Numbered from the stretch's first letter, positions 34,109 through 47,719 are shown. The stretch is DNA of 64,000 nt from Stenogyne calaminthoides (GCA_037126765.1 JBBCBC010000037.1:5833263-5897262), one strand, 5' to 3'. Program-made: numbers and translations. Notes: a model not told the origin generated them from the letters alone.

Positions 34109-36178
34109 TACTTATATTTAATTACTTATCGATCCATCACTTGAAATATTCAATTTGATTGTTGAGTAAAATACTAAAATTACAGTGATTCTTAAATTTA
34201 TAATGTTTCTAGAAGAAATTAATAATTGTTGATTTATTATTTGTTATTGACATTACTGTATACCAATTTCAACTTCAACTATAATAAAGAAAGAAACAGT
34301 AAACTGACTGATAGACTGATAGTAATTACATACTATTCTAACTTTAAAATCCAAGATTTCAAATTTCACTAATTGATTAATTATTAAGTTTTCTATCTTT
34401 TCCAGAATCCTAGGGTAGGTGTCACTCACGGTGTATTATTTCTACATTTTCGAATTGATTTAAATGTGATTATTTTATGTTGTATATCATTGAACAATAT
34501 ATAAACAAAGATGTCATTTATGATTGTGTCATCTAATTAGTGGCTCCATGATCACATTTGTTCTCTTGGAAATTTCCAAGTAAATGATCATGTGCAACTA
34601 CCAAGTTGTAAAGGAATCATATGTATGTACAAGTTTTAATTAATAAAAACTAGCTTCAGAGTATTCACATTGGATACAACTGTCATGAATTAGAAAGTCA
34701 AAATTGTTGTTGATGTTGACTTTTGAGTTTTTGAGCCAATAAGCTCTCATCATAAATATCGATCTCAATATCATCATCAATAAGTGATTTGTTAAGTTTG
34801 TTAATTCTTTTCCAAGTTGCAAAGTTGCAAGTTTGTTTATAAAAGGATGGTGGCCTTGTGACCAACAGTGAGACAAGAAATTACTTTACTTATAAATCTG
34901 GCGATCCATGTATCTATGTATAACTATAAACAGTAATCTATTGAAATGAAAAGTCCTAAACTTTCCCCTTAAACCCACATTTATAGAAAAGAAAACATTT
35001 ACTTTTACACTTAAAATTAATTTCAAAATTGTATTTTATTTTCAAGCTCATTTCTAATATACCAAATTAAAAATATTTATATTTTAATTTAAAATTCACA
35101 TTCATAATACTTGATTTCAAGTTAACTTTATGATGGGTGTGATTAATTTTATATGAATTCAACCAGTTTCTTTGTATATGATCTGTAATATAAATCACTT
35201 TAGAAATTTATGTGGAGTAACGACTAATTAATCCAATCTCATGAGTACTGCGCTACTAGTCCGTTTTTTTTATTGAAGTTTATAAAGATTATTATAAATG
35301 ATGTCTGCAATATAGTTGGCTACTTGAATCCCATCAATTATATTCAAGATCGAGACTTGCTTGTACAGACTACTAGTTCAAGGTTTAATTTCTCATGCTC
35401 AAAATAATTGACTTTTCCTTGAGAAAATATCACAATAATAATGTTTTATATATCAGGACATATATAGAACATGCCATTTCAAATTCATTAACCAAATTAG
35501 TGACTTTAGTATAAGACAAAAACTTGTAATTAATTAGATAAGTGTATTACGATATTATTTCTATGGATCAGAAGCTAGGGGGCATTTGGTTCAATATTTT
35601 TTAGTGTGAATGGTAACTAGATCGAATAATATAAATTTCAATATTCCAATATCTCAGTACAAAATATGAGAAAAGTAAATTAATCATCTTTAACTAATTT
35701 TTGGTTGAAGGGTTGAATTAATTTTATTTAATCACCAAAGGTTTCCCATATCCATTACCATTCAATTGAAGAATTATGAATGTAACTCCCCATAAATTCA
35801 TATATCAATAATTTTCAAAGTCCGCAGTAGTATAAATTTCAAAACTAAAGTCACGAGATCAGATAAAGAATAACATAGTAGTTAGAAACCAACGACAGAT
35901 GGTTATAAATTACAAGAAGATTATGACATCATTCCGCCAATCAAACATTTTTATTTCCTAACCACTACACAGGGATATGACAATTAAAATTACATAAAAT
36001 TAAAAAATAAAACCTTTCTTGAAAAATAAAAGTAAAAAAAAAAAAACCTAGGTTATCGTTTGGCGTACGATACTCGATATGAAGGCATCAGATGAGAATA
36101 ATAATGTTTTAATATATCCGAAGAAGAAAATTAATAAGAAGAATACAAAGTGGTGGGGCCGGCACATGGGACGTTTCC
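34109..36178. other. AT-rich intergenic DNA
   Basis: No exon chain recognised. It includes the 3' flank of the WRKY gene at its right end and a doubtful minus-strand small open frame at 34640-34876 with a TATA-like element (see next entry). Confidence 0.5.
34640..34845 (-). other. Doubtful small minus-strand transcript unit
   Basis: On the minus strand CCTTTTATAAACAAAC (TATA at about 34835-34845) is followed by a leader without ATG and then a ~45-codon open frame beginning MMILRSIFMM and ending EYSEASFY. I recognise no family. It could be chance in AT-rich DNA. Confidence 0.2.
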
Positions 36179-37357
36179 TTAACTGGTGGTGGCCAAGCTG
36201 GGCCGCCGTTGCTCCGCCTCTCTCTGCGCCACCCCACGGCGGAACACGGTGGAGCACTCCGGTAACTCCCCAAGATCGGCGAATAGCGACTCATCTTCCT
36301 CCCGCATTGTGAAAATCATAGCCATCTCATTGTCCGTACTAATTCCCTCTTCACTCAACATTGGACTCTCTAATGTGCACTCAATTAAATCAGAAAACCA
36401 CCCAAATTCAGTAGTTTGAATTAAGGGCACGTCCAGACTAGTAAATTTGTTATCTAGACCATCTTGATTAATATTGTGATCGTGACATTGAGATTGATTA
36501 ATTGGCGTAATCACCGGTCTCATTTCTACTTCCTCTTCTTCTTCCTCCTCTTCCTCCTCCGTTTTGACGCTTGTAGTGGCGGCGGCGGCGGCGGCGGCGG
36601 AGGTGGTGGTTTTTTTGGTGGTTGTTGGAATTTCTAGATGCGGGATAATTGTGATTGTGTTCACAATAATATGTGACCAATAGCATGTTGGGATCCTCTC
36701 TACTCCTTTCCACTTGTTTTCTTGCCGGACACCCTTTTGAGCTACTACATCTATAATACCCTCTGCAATTTATTGTCACATTAAATTAAATTCAATTTAT
36801 TTATTTTTTTGGGAAAATGAAAATCTATGATAGTCAATATGAAATTCCGAAATTAATAAATTAATTACCTAGGATAAGGAGACCCTTTAATGGGCTTTTG
36901 GCCGTATTTGCGCCAGGCCCAAGAATCGGAGGGTGGAGCGCTCATGTGATCCGTTTTCATCCTTAATCCTTCAACGTCCTTAATTGGCACTGATACCACT
37001 CTCTTCTGAATCGCTCTCCTACTGCATAATAAATTTAATTAATTAATTAATTTAACAGCCACTTCTATTATCTTACTATAATTTCTTCACCTAACCCATA
37101 TGCATGCACATGAAACTCCAAAATTAAATTCTTCACCTAATTAATTATATATCAAAATTAATTGAAACTACTAGAAAAAAAAATTACATAATTCATTTTG
37201 TCACGCACCTTCGTCTGGAAGAGGATGTGGAGGCGGTCTTGGTGTCGGAGGACACGGCGGAGCGCGGCGAACCGCCGCCGCTGTTTTCAGGCGAATTCTC
37301 GGAGTCGTCGAGGTCGTTAACGAATTGGTGGTGGCGGTTGAGCCTACTTAATTCCAT
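36179..37357 (-). CDS. WRKY transcription factor, group IIe-like, with a one-base slip in exon 3
   Basis: Three minus-strand exons: 37209-37357, 36869-37021 and 36179-36762. An intact product would have 294 residues. A WRKYGQK heptad at residues 86-92 and a C-X5-C-X23-H-X-H zinc site (C106, C112, H136, H138) form one WRKY domain, split by an intron after the Pro-Tyr-Pro-Arg codon as usual for this group. The flanks PPSDSWAW and PIKGSPYPRGYYRCSS resemble the WRKY65/69 type of group IIe. It binds W-box DNA in the nucleus. Downstream come poly-Ala, a long Glu run and a conserved acidic C-terminus (ESLFADLGELPECSTVF). The T7 run at 36610-36616 (A7 on the coding strand) throws the frame. With six bases the domain and the C-terminus join in one frame. 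The DNA-binding domain itself is unaffected. Confidence 0.9.
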
Positions 37358-38085
37358 AGATACAATTACAAACAGTGTGCGTGTGGGTGAGGGGGGTAGT
37401 GAGAGAAATTAAGAGAGATTAATTTTGATGAGAACAAGAAAAAGGGGTGATGGGTGGGGTTATAATATATGGGTCCTAATATAATGCTGACAGATTGATA
37501 ATTGTGTAGTTTATAGAGGACGTGCAAGCAAATGTTGAAGTAATCCAAGCCTCATTATATTTTATTGCAATGTGAAAGGGACAATTAATGTTGATTTATG
37601 CATAGTAATGACGCTAATGATGTGATTAATTACTGCCTCGTACCAATGCTTAATCAAGGCAGATTTTCTCACTTACTTTTATTTACACTCACTGATTGAA
37701 TTTTTCTTTTTTCATTTTAGAGTATTCGGTTCTATTATTCACAATCTCATATTTTATTTAATTCCACGCGCATTATTATGTATTAATATGATATGACGTG
37801 TGTGGCCGCACATATATTAGCTAAGTTGAGAAAATAATTACAAATAAAAAGATGGTACTATATTAAATCTCTAATAATGTCATTATTCTCTAAAAAAAAA
37901 CAATAAAAATTGAACGCTAGAAAATAATTTTCTTATAAGTAATCAATTCCGACTCATGCTCCTCTCGTAAAAATATATATACATTGTAAGTAATATTTAC
38001 GAGCTTACACAAACATATATTTAAATTTATTTAGTTAATGAATACGTCTTTAAAAAAAAGTTAATGAATACTGAACCACATGTAG

Positions 38086-38207
38086 GTGGTGTTTTGAAAC
38101 ACTTAAAACAATTTTTATAAACACTTATTTTCAAAGATTCCTTTCACAACTTTTAGAAATAAGTGCTTCTAGTTCTGCAGTTGTTTTAAGTGTTTCAAAA
38201 CACACCC
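38086..38207. mobile_element. Short hairpin MITE
   Basis: GTGTTTTGAAACACTTAAAA (from 38090) is mirrored by TTTTAAGTGTTTCAAAACAC (to about 38204), giving a ~120-base foldback. A half copy with TTTTGAAACACT appears near 40430. Confidence 0.7.
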
Positions 38208-41048
38208 GTAATTAAAGCGAACTATTAAAATTACTTTTTTATTCCTTAACATAAATTATGTTAATTTTACATATTTTTCTCCTAAGACAAAATTCATATG
38301 GAACGATCTCATACATGAAAACGGGTACAACCGTACAATCTAACACAAAACAACACTCACTTCTCTAAAATGTTAAAATATCAATGACCAAATTATATTC
38401 CGTCTCACCGCGAAATGATTTCATTGTGCCTCTTTTCTTTAACATAACTTTTCATTTTAGTTGGGCTATGGCAAAGAAGGCACGTCAAGAACAAAATTCG
38501 GTTAGTGAAACTTTTACTAGTCACAATCTTAACTGCATTCTTTTTATTTTGGGCGTCCCAATCTTAATTGTACATTTCTTTAAATAAAAATACTTACTTT
38601 AACTCAGGCCCTTCAAACAGTCACTTATTTATTATGTCACTCTTTCATACACTCAATACTTTATCATTTTATTACCTTTAATAAATATTATTATATTTCT
38701 CAATAAAGTTGAATTCTTCTTTCTACCCCCAACACTTTCTTATTTTATCACATAAAATTTTAAGAAACAACTCTTTTTTGAATTCTGAGCACACAGTAAC
38801 ACATCGGTTAAGATTGAGACGGGAAATTAAGTATTATTGCTAGTCGAGATTATTGTTTCTCCCCCGTCTTTCCGTGTTGCGGGATCGATACCACATAGCC
38901 TTCCAAATCAAAAGTAAAAACGGCTCATGAATTATGATATAAATTCAATCCAAAACTTATCGTATTTATACGTCCGATTTTATCTATTTATACAAATTAA
39001 TTTTTCGTTAATTAAAATATCAAAAGGTCATTGCACCCTTATTTATTACTCTTACTTGATAATTAATAAATATATAATTGTGAGAATTGAATGTCATTCT
39101 TTGTTAGGAAAAAAATGATAACTTTTTATTAATATTAATTAGTAAAATGACAAATAATTAGGAACATACATTTTAAATAAAATCGGGCATATAATTACAA
39201 ACTAACGTATGGAATTATCCAAGTGCCATTAATATTATCTAATCTGCACCCTTACCATATTTGCTTTTTTCAAAGGAAACAATCCACATTAAAAATGAGC
39301 ATCAACAATATTGTTATAAGACTTATCTATGTATTTGCCGCGTGGTTTGCTGATTTCTGTATGAGAACTAACTTTATCCAATCCAATACTATTTATATAT
39401 AGCAGTTCAAAGTTGTCTTTTTTTTAAAAAAAGGACACTATGATTATGCATTAACACAGATTCTGGTAGGGGCTGGATCCAATTTATACTCTTATTGAAA
39501 ATATGATTATGCTTGAGATCCATTTTGGGGATTGACGATTGAGTAGTAGTAGGTGATTCTCCTCCTTTTTCCTTTTTCGTACTTTTGTTATTCAGTTTAA
39601 GGACACTTTGCACGGACAAATTTGCATGGCTTTTGCTGCACTTATCAAAGTCTAATTTAATTATGCATTTATCCATTAATTAGGTATTTTATGCCTATTG
39701 TAAACGAGATTCGGTCCGCTTATGTGAATGAAGATTTAAAGTATTAATATGTGTATTACGCCAGATTTTCATAAAAATAAAATTTTACAACACAATGTAT
39801 TATGTATACATAAATTAAGGGTGGGGTAATGAGAATCATTTAAATTATTATTGCATGAGATATTTGTAATGAGAATAAAAATAAGTAATTAATTAATCTC
39901 CTGTAATCACTTATTTAATCATTCTCAAATGATATTCATTGTTAATTTTTTTAACTAAGCAATAACAATGTAATCAATAACTCCATAATGATTGACCCAT
40001 CAATGATACTCATTATCATTATTATTCTCAAGCGGGCCCTAATTTAATCATGGCAAGGGGATACAAATTAACACAAATCAATATTTTTTTTATATATATT
40101 TCACCGTGAGACCGTCACACGCAAACATGCCTCACATATGTAATTTATTGCATGTGTTAATTATTTAATACTACTTATAAGATGTAAAATTAATTATTAA
40201 TTAGCATTTTAGGATAACAGATAAAATAAACCATAATATTAGGTTCATTAACAATTTAAGTTAATTATTCTCGTTCTTTTGTGGACATAATTTTTATATA
40301 GTGTGAAAATATCATAATAAACTTCTTATTACGAATTATTTTCAGTTTTAATTTACTAAAACCAATTAAAAATAGTTTATAATTTAGTCTAGAGCATTTT
40401 ATGGCGGCACATAGGAATTAGGCGTTATTTTGAAACACTATTTTCATTCTAGAAGTTCTTTTTTAAGCCAAGATATAAAATAGATTTTTTTAATGAGAGA
40501 GTGAGTCAAGACCGATACGGGAAAACCAATGTTCACCGGGGGGGGGACCATATGAATTACTTCCATTGGATGAAATAGTGGAGAAAAGTAAATTAAAATG
40601 AACTGCTGATTAATCCATAATATTTAAGTTAATATCTTATTAGTAATATTCAAATCTACGGTATTGAATGGTTCCAAGCTTCTTATCCGGTGTAATTTCA
40701 GTCAAGTTGCTCACACTTCTCACAATCATAATTGTGATCTAATCCGACAATTAATAAATGCAAATGTCAAATTATTAGTATTATAATTTATTTGGTTTAC
40801 AAGCTATAGGTTTGTGGTTATCCTGTCCATATTCGTGATGACGCCGTCGTGTTATTTAACTAGCATTACACTGTTAGGTTCCTAGAATAAATGAAGTCAA
40901 TTTTGCTATTTTAATTTGCAAGTATATATATTATGAGTCGAACGAGGCGATCGATTTAGGCCCCGAAAAAATCGTAAATTTTAGGGGCCCATAATTAATT
41001 TTTATTTATAGATGGTATATACGATTTTCGATCGAAATATTTCCATCT

Positions 41049-41120
41049 TAGACAAATGGTTCAGCGGTTAATGCCATGAAATAACTTGCAGGAACCTAGG
41101 TTCGAATCAATATAGCACCA
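41049..41120 (+). mobile_element. tRNA-like relic (SINE head)
   Basis: ATGGTTCAGCGGTTAATGCC (41056) resembles a pol III A box and GGTTCGAATC (41099-41108) a B box, with tRNA-like spacing of about 43 bases. Acceptor arms do not pair, so this is a SINE or tRNA relic and not a working tRNA gene. Confidence 0.5.
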
Positions 41121-43631
41121 TTTCTTTTCAATTTTTTAACAACTATAAATTTTGGCTTTTTCGTTTTACAATTATATAAGGCGTAACAATAACTTTTGGT
41201 TTTTTGTTTTTCAACAATTATAAGACTGAGATCTATTTTTTTTTTCGTTAACATCGATATATACATAATAATTATAATTTTTAACTGGTATGAACAAAGA
41301 GAGTTGAATATTAAAAGAATGTGTCATGTGTTTATAAGCTATAACAATAATTTATATTTAATAACTATAATTTATTAATTAATATCAACATAGTCAAAAT
41401 TATTATATTATAATATCTCTACATTATAAAAAGGAAATAAAATATAAAAATCTAATCTCAATTCTATATATTCATCGTATTAATTTGAAAAATACACTAA
41501 TGAATAATTTGACTAGGCAAATTTATTTAATACATTTTGCCACCAAAATCGTTAAGAGGAGTGAAATATTTATTTTGAAGATATTCATTATATATATATA
41601 TATATTCATTTTAGTATAAAAGTATTTTAGAATTAGACATTATATAATTTCAAGTTAAATTTTAATTAATTCATATAAACAATTTTCAAATCATATGATA
41701 TTAAATATATATTTATATAAGCAAAAAATTTGAGGGGCTTAATTTTTTTGTCAACTCAGGTTTCATAAGTTCTAGGATAGGCCTGTATATATAACCAAAA
41801 TTCTATCCTAACTAATCGGACATCCTACACTCGGCCCTACAGTACCCCTAACCCCAATTTTGAAGTTTTTTTTTTTAGCATTTACTCCTAATTTACAATA
41901 GAATTTTGAGAAATATAATATTTAGAAATTGAAAGAATCAGAATTGTGGAATTTAGTTTTTTTTTTTTTTTGGGAAAGCGAATTGGTAGGTTAGTTAATA
42001 AAGTGACTCTAGACTTATTATTTATATATTCTTATGTTGAATGTCAAAATATGTCTTAATTAAAAAGTAGGGTAATTGATTATGATAATAAATTTATCTA
42101 GTGTTATGCTAAATTATTATATTTGTTTGGATGATAATAAAATAGTGTTTTTATATAATGAGTAGGTCACATATGTAAGTTTACCGTGTGCAAATTATAT
42201 TACTATGGACAAATTAAAAATTTATGGGATACGTCATTTTTAATTCATGAATTCGAATAAATGAGTTGAATTGGGGGTGGTTGATTAATTAACAATTTAC
42301 ACGAATTCATTGGGATCCTGGTCTCATTATGAGTTAGGAAATTTTGAAAACTTTGGAATAAGAATTCTTGTACGGTTCTTAAACCCGGAGATAAAGTTGA
42401 GTATCTAAGTTTCAACTAAAACATGATTTGGTAATGTACACAATTTCTTTTTTGGTTCGTCATGCAATAACGTGCACATTTCTTAAAATGGTAAAACACT
42501 CAAAATTTATATTCTCACAATATCATTATAATTAATTTAAATAATACAAATAAAACAAGTTTTTTTTATTTTTATGCCTGTATAGGAGTGCACGTTATCT
42601 CGGGACGGATGGAGTATTACATGACAGAAAACTATTTGAATACTTTTATTAAGTTGGATCTTGTTATCATCTTTAAAAAGCTACAATTTTTTTAAAAAAA
42701 AATTAAGCAATCAAATAATATGAATAGGTGTGATCATTTTAAGATTTAAATACTTAGTAATATATATATTAAATATGAAAATATTAAGGTAGCATTTGAA
42801 AAGAAGCAATTAGAAAAGGGATTCAATTTGAAAATTTTGTTATAATTTAATTTAATTTTATAGTACTAATATTTTTAAAGTTTTACCTTTTTTTTAAGTA
42901 ATCAATTATAATAGTTTTGTTAGATAATCAATTACAATAATTTCTTTTACCATCGGACACATGGTAACATAATTTCATTTTGTTGTAGACCGAAATCGCA
43001 ACCATTGCAAGAGGGGAGCCACCCAAAACTGCAACTCGGGACAACAACCACCATAAGAGGAAAATCACCCGAAACTGCATTCCGAAACCGCAACCGCACA
43101 ATAGAGTGACCGGTGTTTATCTCGTTTCTTGAGACAATTAATCTGAAAGCTAATTGGGGAGGAGCAAGGAGTGCACCGAATTAAGCTGGAGGTAGAGTGA
43201 CGGAAAGCAACAATTGGTTGTGTTAGGTCACCTAAATATGATGAAGAGATAGTGATTGTTGTTGTTCATCTTGTTTATTTGTTGGTGCGTAAAAACCTTG
43301 TATTGGAGATCACCTACTGGACTTGCCGAAAATGGGCCCTGACAACATTTAATGGTCTTCATTATTGGGCCTCATTATTTGATAATAACAAATTGAATTT
43401 GAACTGTTACATGGGCTTAACACAACATACGAAATTACGAATCACGATACTCAACTCAACTTATGTACAAAATCAGGCATTAGGATCCTGCAGGAACTTT
43501 TAAACTAGGAAAGGAAACTAAGAACGAAAATATTTATATATACTCCTCTATGATCTTGTGTAGTTTCAATTCACGGGTACTCTTATAACATACATGTCGA
43601 AATTAGAAATATAAATTTCATACAGAGTTTA

Positions 43632-43730
43632 TCTCTGGCTTGAAGTGGAGCCCCCGCTAACGGACGGTGGGTTCTAATTCCCTGAATTAGTCGATCTTTG
43701 GACATGATACTGAGTTTTCAAAAAAAAAAA
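43632..43730 (+). mobile_element. 3' part of a SINE with A-tail
   Basis: GGCTTGAAGTGGAGCCCCCG through TTAGTCGATCTTTGGACATG resembles the 3' half of the element at 15755-15945 and ends in an A-run at 43720-43730. The 5' half is absent or unrecognisable. Confidence 0.5.
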
Positions 43731-43960
43731 TAATATAAATTAAGTTCATACCTACAATATGAACAAATAAATAAGTCGAGATATTTTTTTAATACAAAAA
43801 AAAAGTACTTCATCTGTTCCATAGTTTTATGATAAAGTTATCATTATTTTTGTCCCATAATTTATGGTAAAGTTTTTTTTTATCACTTTATTACTTTATC
43901 ACATAAAATACTAATAAACAACTCCTTCTATCCTTAACTACCCATCAATTTATCATATAA

Positions 43961-45137
43961 ACTACAACATAACTTACATTATGTAACACCTAAATTATGT
44001 TACTTAATAGCTATAATGTGTTACCATAGCAAATAAATAACACTTTTAAGGGTGTTGCAATTGGCAATGTTGCCTAAAGTTTATAGTAACACTTTTAATA
44101 ATTTATGTATCACTTTAAAAAAATGTTACCATCATGTAACACCTTATGGTAACACTTTTAAAATGTTACTTATATGAATTTTAGGCAACACTAATTATTC
44201 AAAATTCAAAAAAGTGGAAAAAATGTAATTCCTGGGGTTTGAACCGTGGACTTGAATTACTTATAGCTTGACAATTAACAACTAAGCTACACCATTCATT
44301 TTTCATATTTTGGACAGTAATTATAGATGATACGTTTTTTCGTTTTTTATTTTTGATTTTTTTTAAGTTTTTTTCTTTACTTTCTTTTTGAAAAATAGCA
44401 TAGTAAGGATTGATATCAATTCACATTAATTCTCAATGGACCAAACAATTTTCACCTACTTTAAAAAAAATCATAAATAGTATAAGTGCATTTTATCTTA
44501 TGATTTTAAATAAAAAGTATAAACTATAGATTTTTTTTAGGTATATAATAAATATAAATATTTTCCTAAAAAAAAACATACAAATTTTTTTATTATGTAA
44601 TAAATTTAATTGACATGAACATAAAAAATTTAAATATTATAATTATATTTATAAAAATAATTATATATTATTTACTAAGATAATAAATAATATAATACAT
44701 TTTTTTACACAAAAAATATACTTAAATAAATGTAGTGCATATAATATCTTTAAAATATATTAATAATATATATATTTATACGTGTATTTATATAAATAGT
44801 TAAATACAAAGTATACTAAAATATGATATATATAAGTAAAAGTGTTACTTAAAAATGTTACTTATATTAAAACATTACTTAAAAAGTGTTACATTTCTTA
44901 AAGTGTTGCTAAGAAGTGTTACATATGTAAAAATGTTACTTAAGAAATGTTACCTATGTAAAGGTGTTACCTAAGAAGTGTTACATATTTAAAAGTGTTA
45001 CATGCAAGTGTTACATATTAATAAAATGTTACATTAAGTGTTACATAATATATAAATTATAATAGTGTTACCATAATGTGTTGCATAAACTAAATGTATT
45101 ACAATAAGATGTTACATAAGGTCAATTATGGTGTAGT
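43961..45137. mobile_element. Non-autonomous DNA transposon with TGTTAC arrays
   Basis: The left end ACTACAACATAACTTACATT and the inverse of the right end ACTACACCATAATTGACCTT match well. TAA flanks both ends (43958-43960, 45138-45140), a 3-bp target duplication. Both subterminal regions are packed with GTAACAC/GTGTTAC units; the right array (44836-45115) has more than a dozen. The middle is AT-rich with a tRNA-like relic. No transposase is present. A 3-bp TSD and dense subterminal repeats point to CACTA-like elements; TAA would also suit PIF/Harbinger. Confidence 0.7.
44234..44295 (-). mobile_element. tRNA-like relic inside the DNA element
   Basis: On the minus strand GGTGTAGCTTAGTTGTTA (A box) is followed at tRNA-like distance by GGTTCAAACCCC (B box). 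The sequence between is AT-rich and stems are poor, so it is a relic or SINE head. Confidence 0.45.
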
Positions 45138-45523
45138 TAAAATATTAATAAATAACATTTTCTACTCTAACACACTACTGCACATTTTAGCTTGGACAAC
45201 TCTACTTGGACAGTCCTTTTAGAAGAGCTCTCCAAAAACGACCTTGGAGAGCGGTTTTTTATTTAAAAAAATAAATAAATTAAAAAGCAGTTCAGAACCG
45301 CTCTGCAAGCCTCTTGGATTGCGGTTAAAAACCGATCTGCAAGCCTCTACCGCGCCATCGCCTCCTCCTCCTCCTCATTACCGCCGCCACCACCTCCTCC
45401 TCCCCTACCGCCGCCGCCACCCTTCCTCTATATATAGGTAATTTATTTATATTATTTAATATTTTATATATGTATGTATGTGTATATATATGTGTGTGTA
45501 TATATATATATATATCGAAACAG

Positions 45524-47464
45524 GTTGCCCAGATGGCTAAAGAGTTGGAACAGATGAAGTCCGAGAGACGGTCGCATCACGGAATGTCCTCGAGTGGAGC
45601 AAGCTGTGAAAATAGTGTCGCTGATGCTATGTTTTCGGCTAATGCTAGAGACGATTTTATTGAGGCACTTCGAAACGACGTCCCGCAGGTATCAGATGTG
45701 TCTCACATTTATTTTAATTAAAGACTAGTATATATATTAAAATTTTCTAACTAAATATCTTATTCGAACAGTCATCGACCCCATGCTTCCTTTATTTGGA
45801 GAATCCTACTCGGTTGGTGGCTAAGGAACGTTGCTCAATAACTCCGATGGAGTTATTCATAGTAGTCCCATCACTCCTGGTTTCGTGAGGGTTACGCTTG
45901 ATGTACCCGTAATCGGAGAAGAGGATTCACCAGTGCCTAAACCAATTGATGATGCTGTCACAGTCGGAACAACTGTCGGACACTTCATCGAATGGCCGAC
46001 CAACTTGGTCTCTCTCACCATGAAGGTAAATTTAATATATGTTATTAAAGTTCATTATCTTATTTGTCGTTCTAAATAATGTTGCAAATTGATTGTAGAA
46101 ACTGTCGACACCACAAAAGCTTAAACAAATATCAAAGGGCGTCGCAGCCAGTCAGAGGGAGATACCGAGGGACTCCACTATTGGTGGTCGCAGACCAATT
46201 GGTTATCCATTGCCTGGAGACTTAGATCACGACTACGCCATACAACATACGGTGCAAGTGATAGTGGAGTCCTCTGATTTCGATATGGTCACGGTTTCCG
46301 ATGAATGCTTACTTTCATCGGAATTCTATTGAAGAATACATCGCTCGGGAGCATGTGATTGAAGTCGTGAACGACCAGTGGTTGAGTGCAACGAGCATAG
46401 CCTTTTATCTCAGGTATGTGTTTACTAATTAATTCTCAGTATTTACTTTCTATATATGGTTTAATTTTCAAATTAAATATTAATTAGCGTATATATGTTG
46501 GTTAAAGATATTTGGGTGAGGTATATCTCTCCAGAGATCCTCGAGCAGGTGGAATGTATTCTTTCGTATCCCCCCAAGTGTCTTGCTTAATGGCTGATAG
46601 GCCACAAACCATGGAGTGGTTAGTTTCTCATATGCTGAGTTATATTGACAGAGACCATCTCATTTTTTGGCCAACAAATGTGGGGTGAGTACAATAAACA
46701 TTTCGTTAAAATTTATATTCATAATATATATGATATTTTCACATATGCTAAATTTACAGTTAATTTTAATATTCTTAATATAATATAGAAATCATTGGGT
46801 GCTGGTCGCCATAAATATGAGCACATTAAGTGTATATTTTATGGATCCAGCTGCGAATGAGTTGACTTTAAATCGGCCTGATCTCACTTCGTACATGGAA
46901 GCGTAAGTTCATTTTTAATATTATAATATAATGATTTGTTTTACTTATTAAAATTATGCATATTTAATCTAACTTTATTTTTTAATTCTAATAATAATAG
47001 TGTGATGACGATGTATCGGAGTCGACTTCCTAATCAAAGCTCAAAAGTTAACTTCAATAAAGTGAACTGGAATAATGTTAAGGTAAATTTAATTTATTAA
47101 GTTATCAAATTAATATAAAATAATTATAATTGTAATATGTGATTATAATTGCTAATCAACAGGTACCGAGGCAACGAGATAACGATCAATGTGGACATTT
47201 TGTGTGCTATTATATTGAAGATATAATATGCGCTTCTCAAACGTCGATTCCTATCAACGTAAGTCAATTTATCGATTTATTTAAATTATTATTAATTGAA
47301 TAAAAATTCATACTATATATATCTAACTATATTGATTAATTGATCGTTGTTTGCAGTTTGTCTATGATCGTCCGGTCAAGTCTTACTCCAAACAAAGAAT
47401 GAACAAATGGAAAATGGATTGGACAGGGTACCTTTACAATCGATTCTTGTATAATTATAGATAG
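45524..47464 (+). pseudogene. CACTA-borne gene with coiled coil, DUF8039-like and Ulp1-like protease regions
   Basis: Exons can be followed at about 45524-45688 (QMAKELEQMKSERR), 45772-46025 (CFLYLENPTRLVAK, then FVRVTLDVPVIGEEDS and GHFIEWPTNLV), 46099-46413, 46508-46684, 46791-46901, 47001-47081, 47162-47257 and 47357-47464 (TAG). The last exons form a C48-type (Ulp1/SENP) cysteine protease fold with NHWVLVAIN (His), YFMDPAANE (Asp) and NDQCGHFVCYYIEDI (Gln and catalytic Cys). This arrangement is known for the second gene of plant CACTA elements. A G is missing near 45826 (AAGGAACG), shifting the frame, and a second shift lies near 46300, so it is probably inactive, although the triad is kept. 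Confidence 0.7.
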
Positions 47465-47719
47465 AGTGGGATAACTTTTGGTAGCATATTACTTATATAT
47501 ATATTTGTATTGATATGTTTTAATTTGTTGTATTAATATTGGACGGATATTTATTTCATGATATGTGTATGCGTTTATTAATTTATTTGAAGTTTTGGTA
47601 TTAATTGGACGTACGTATATATATTATCGTGTGGTATAAAATTTGGTTTTTAGTTTTGGTTTTGGTTTTGTATAAACAGGATTTTAAAAATATAAATTAA
47701 AATTAAAAAAAATATATTG

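Larger units (their letters stand above)
37358..43957. other. Long intergenic stretch with MITE and SINE remains
   Basis: No gene was recognised over 6.6 kb. The first ~200 bases probably hold the WRKY promoter (minus-strand TATA-like CATATATTATAACC near 37458-37472). The remainder is AT-rich with hairpin MITEs, SINE pieces, a G9 run near 40538 and (TA)n near 41590. Around 39826-40040 repeated GAATGATT/AATCATT-type motifs suggest another decayed foldback element. Confidence 0.5.

Noticed and set aside
36079..37412. Plus-strand open frames across the WRKY locus
   Set aside because: They are antisense shadows of the WRKY exons.
41049..41120. Functional tRNA gene
   Set aside because: A and B boxes are present but the acceptor and other stems do not pair.
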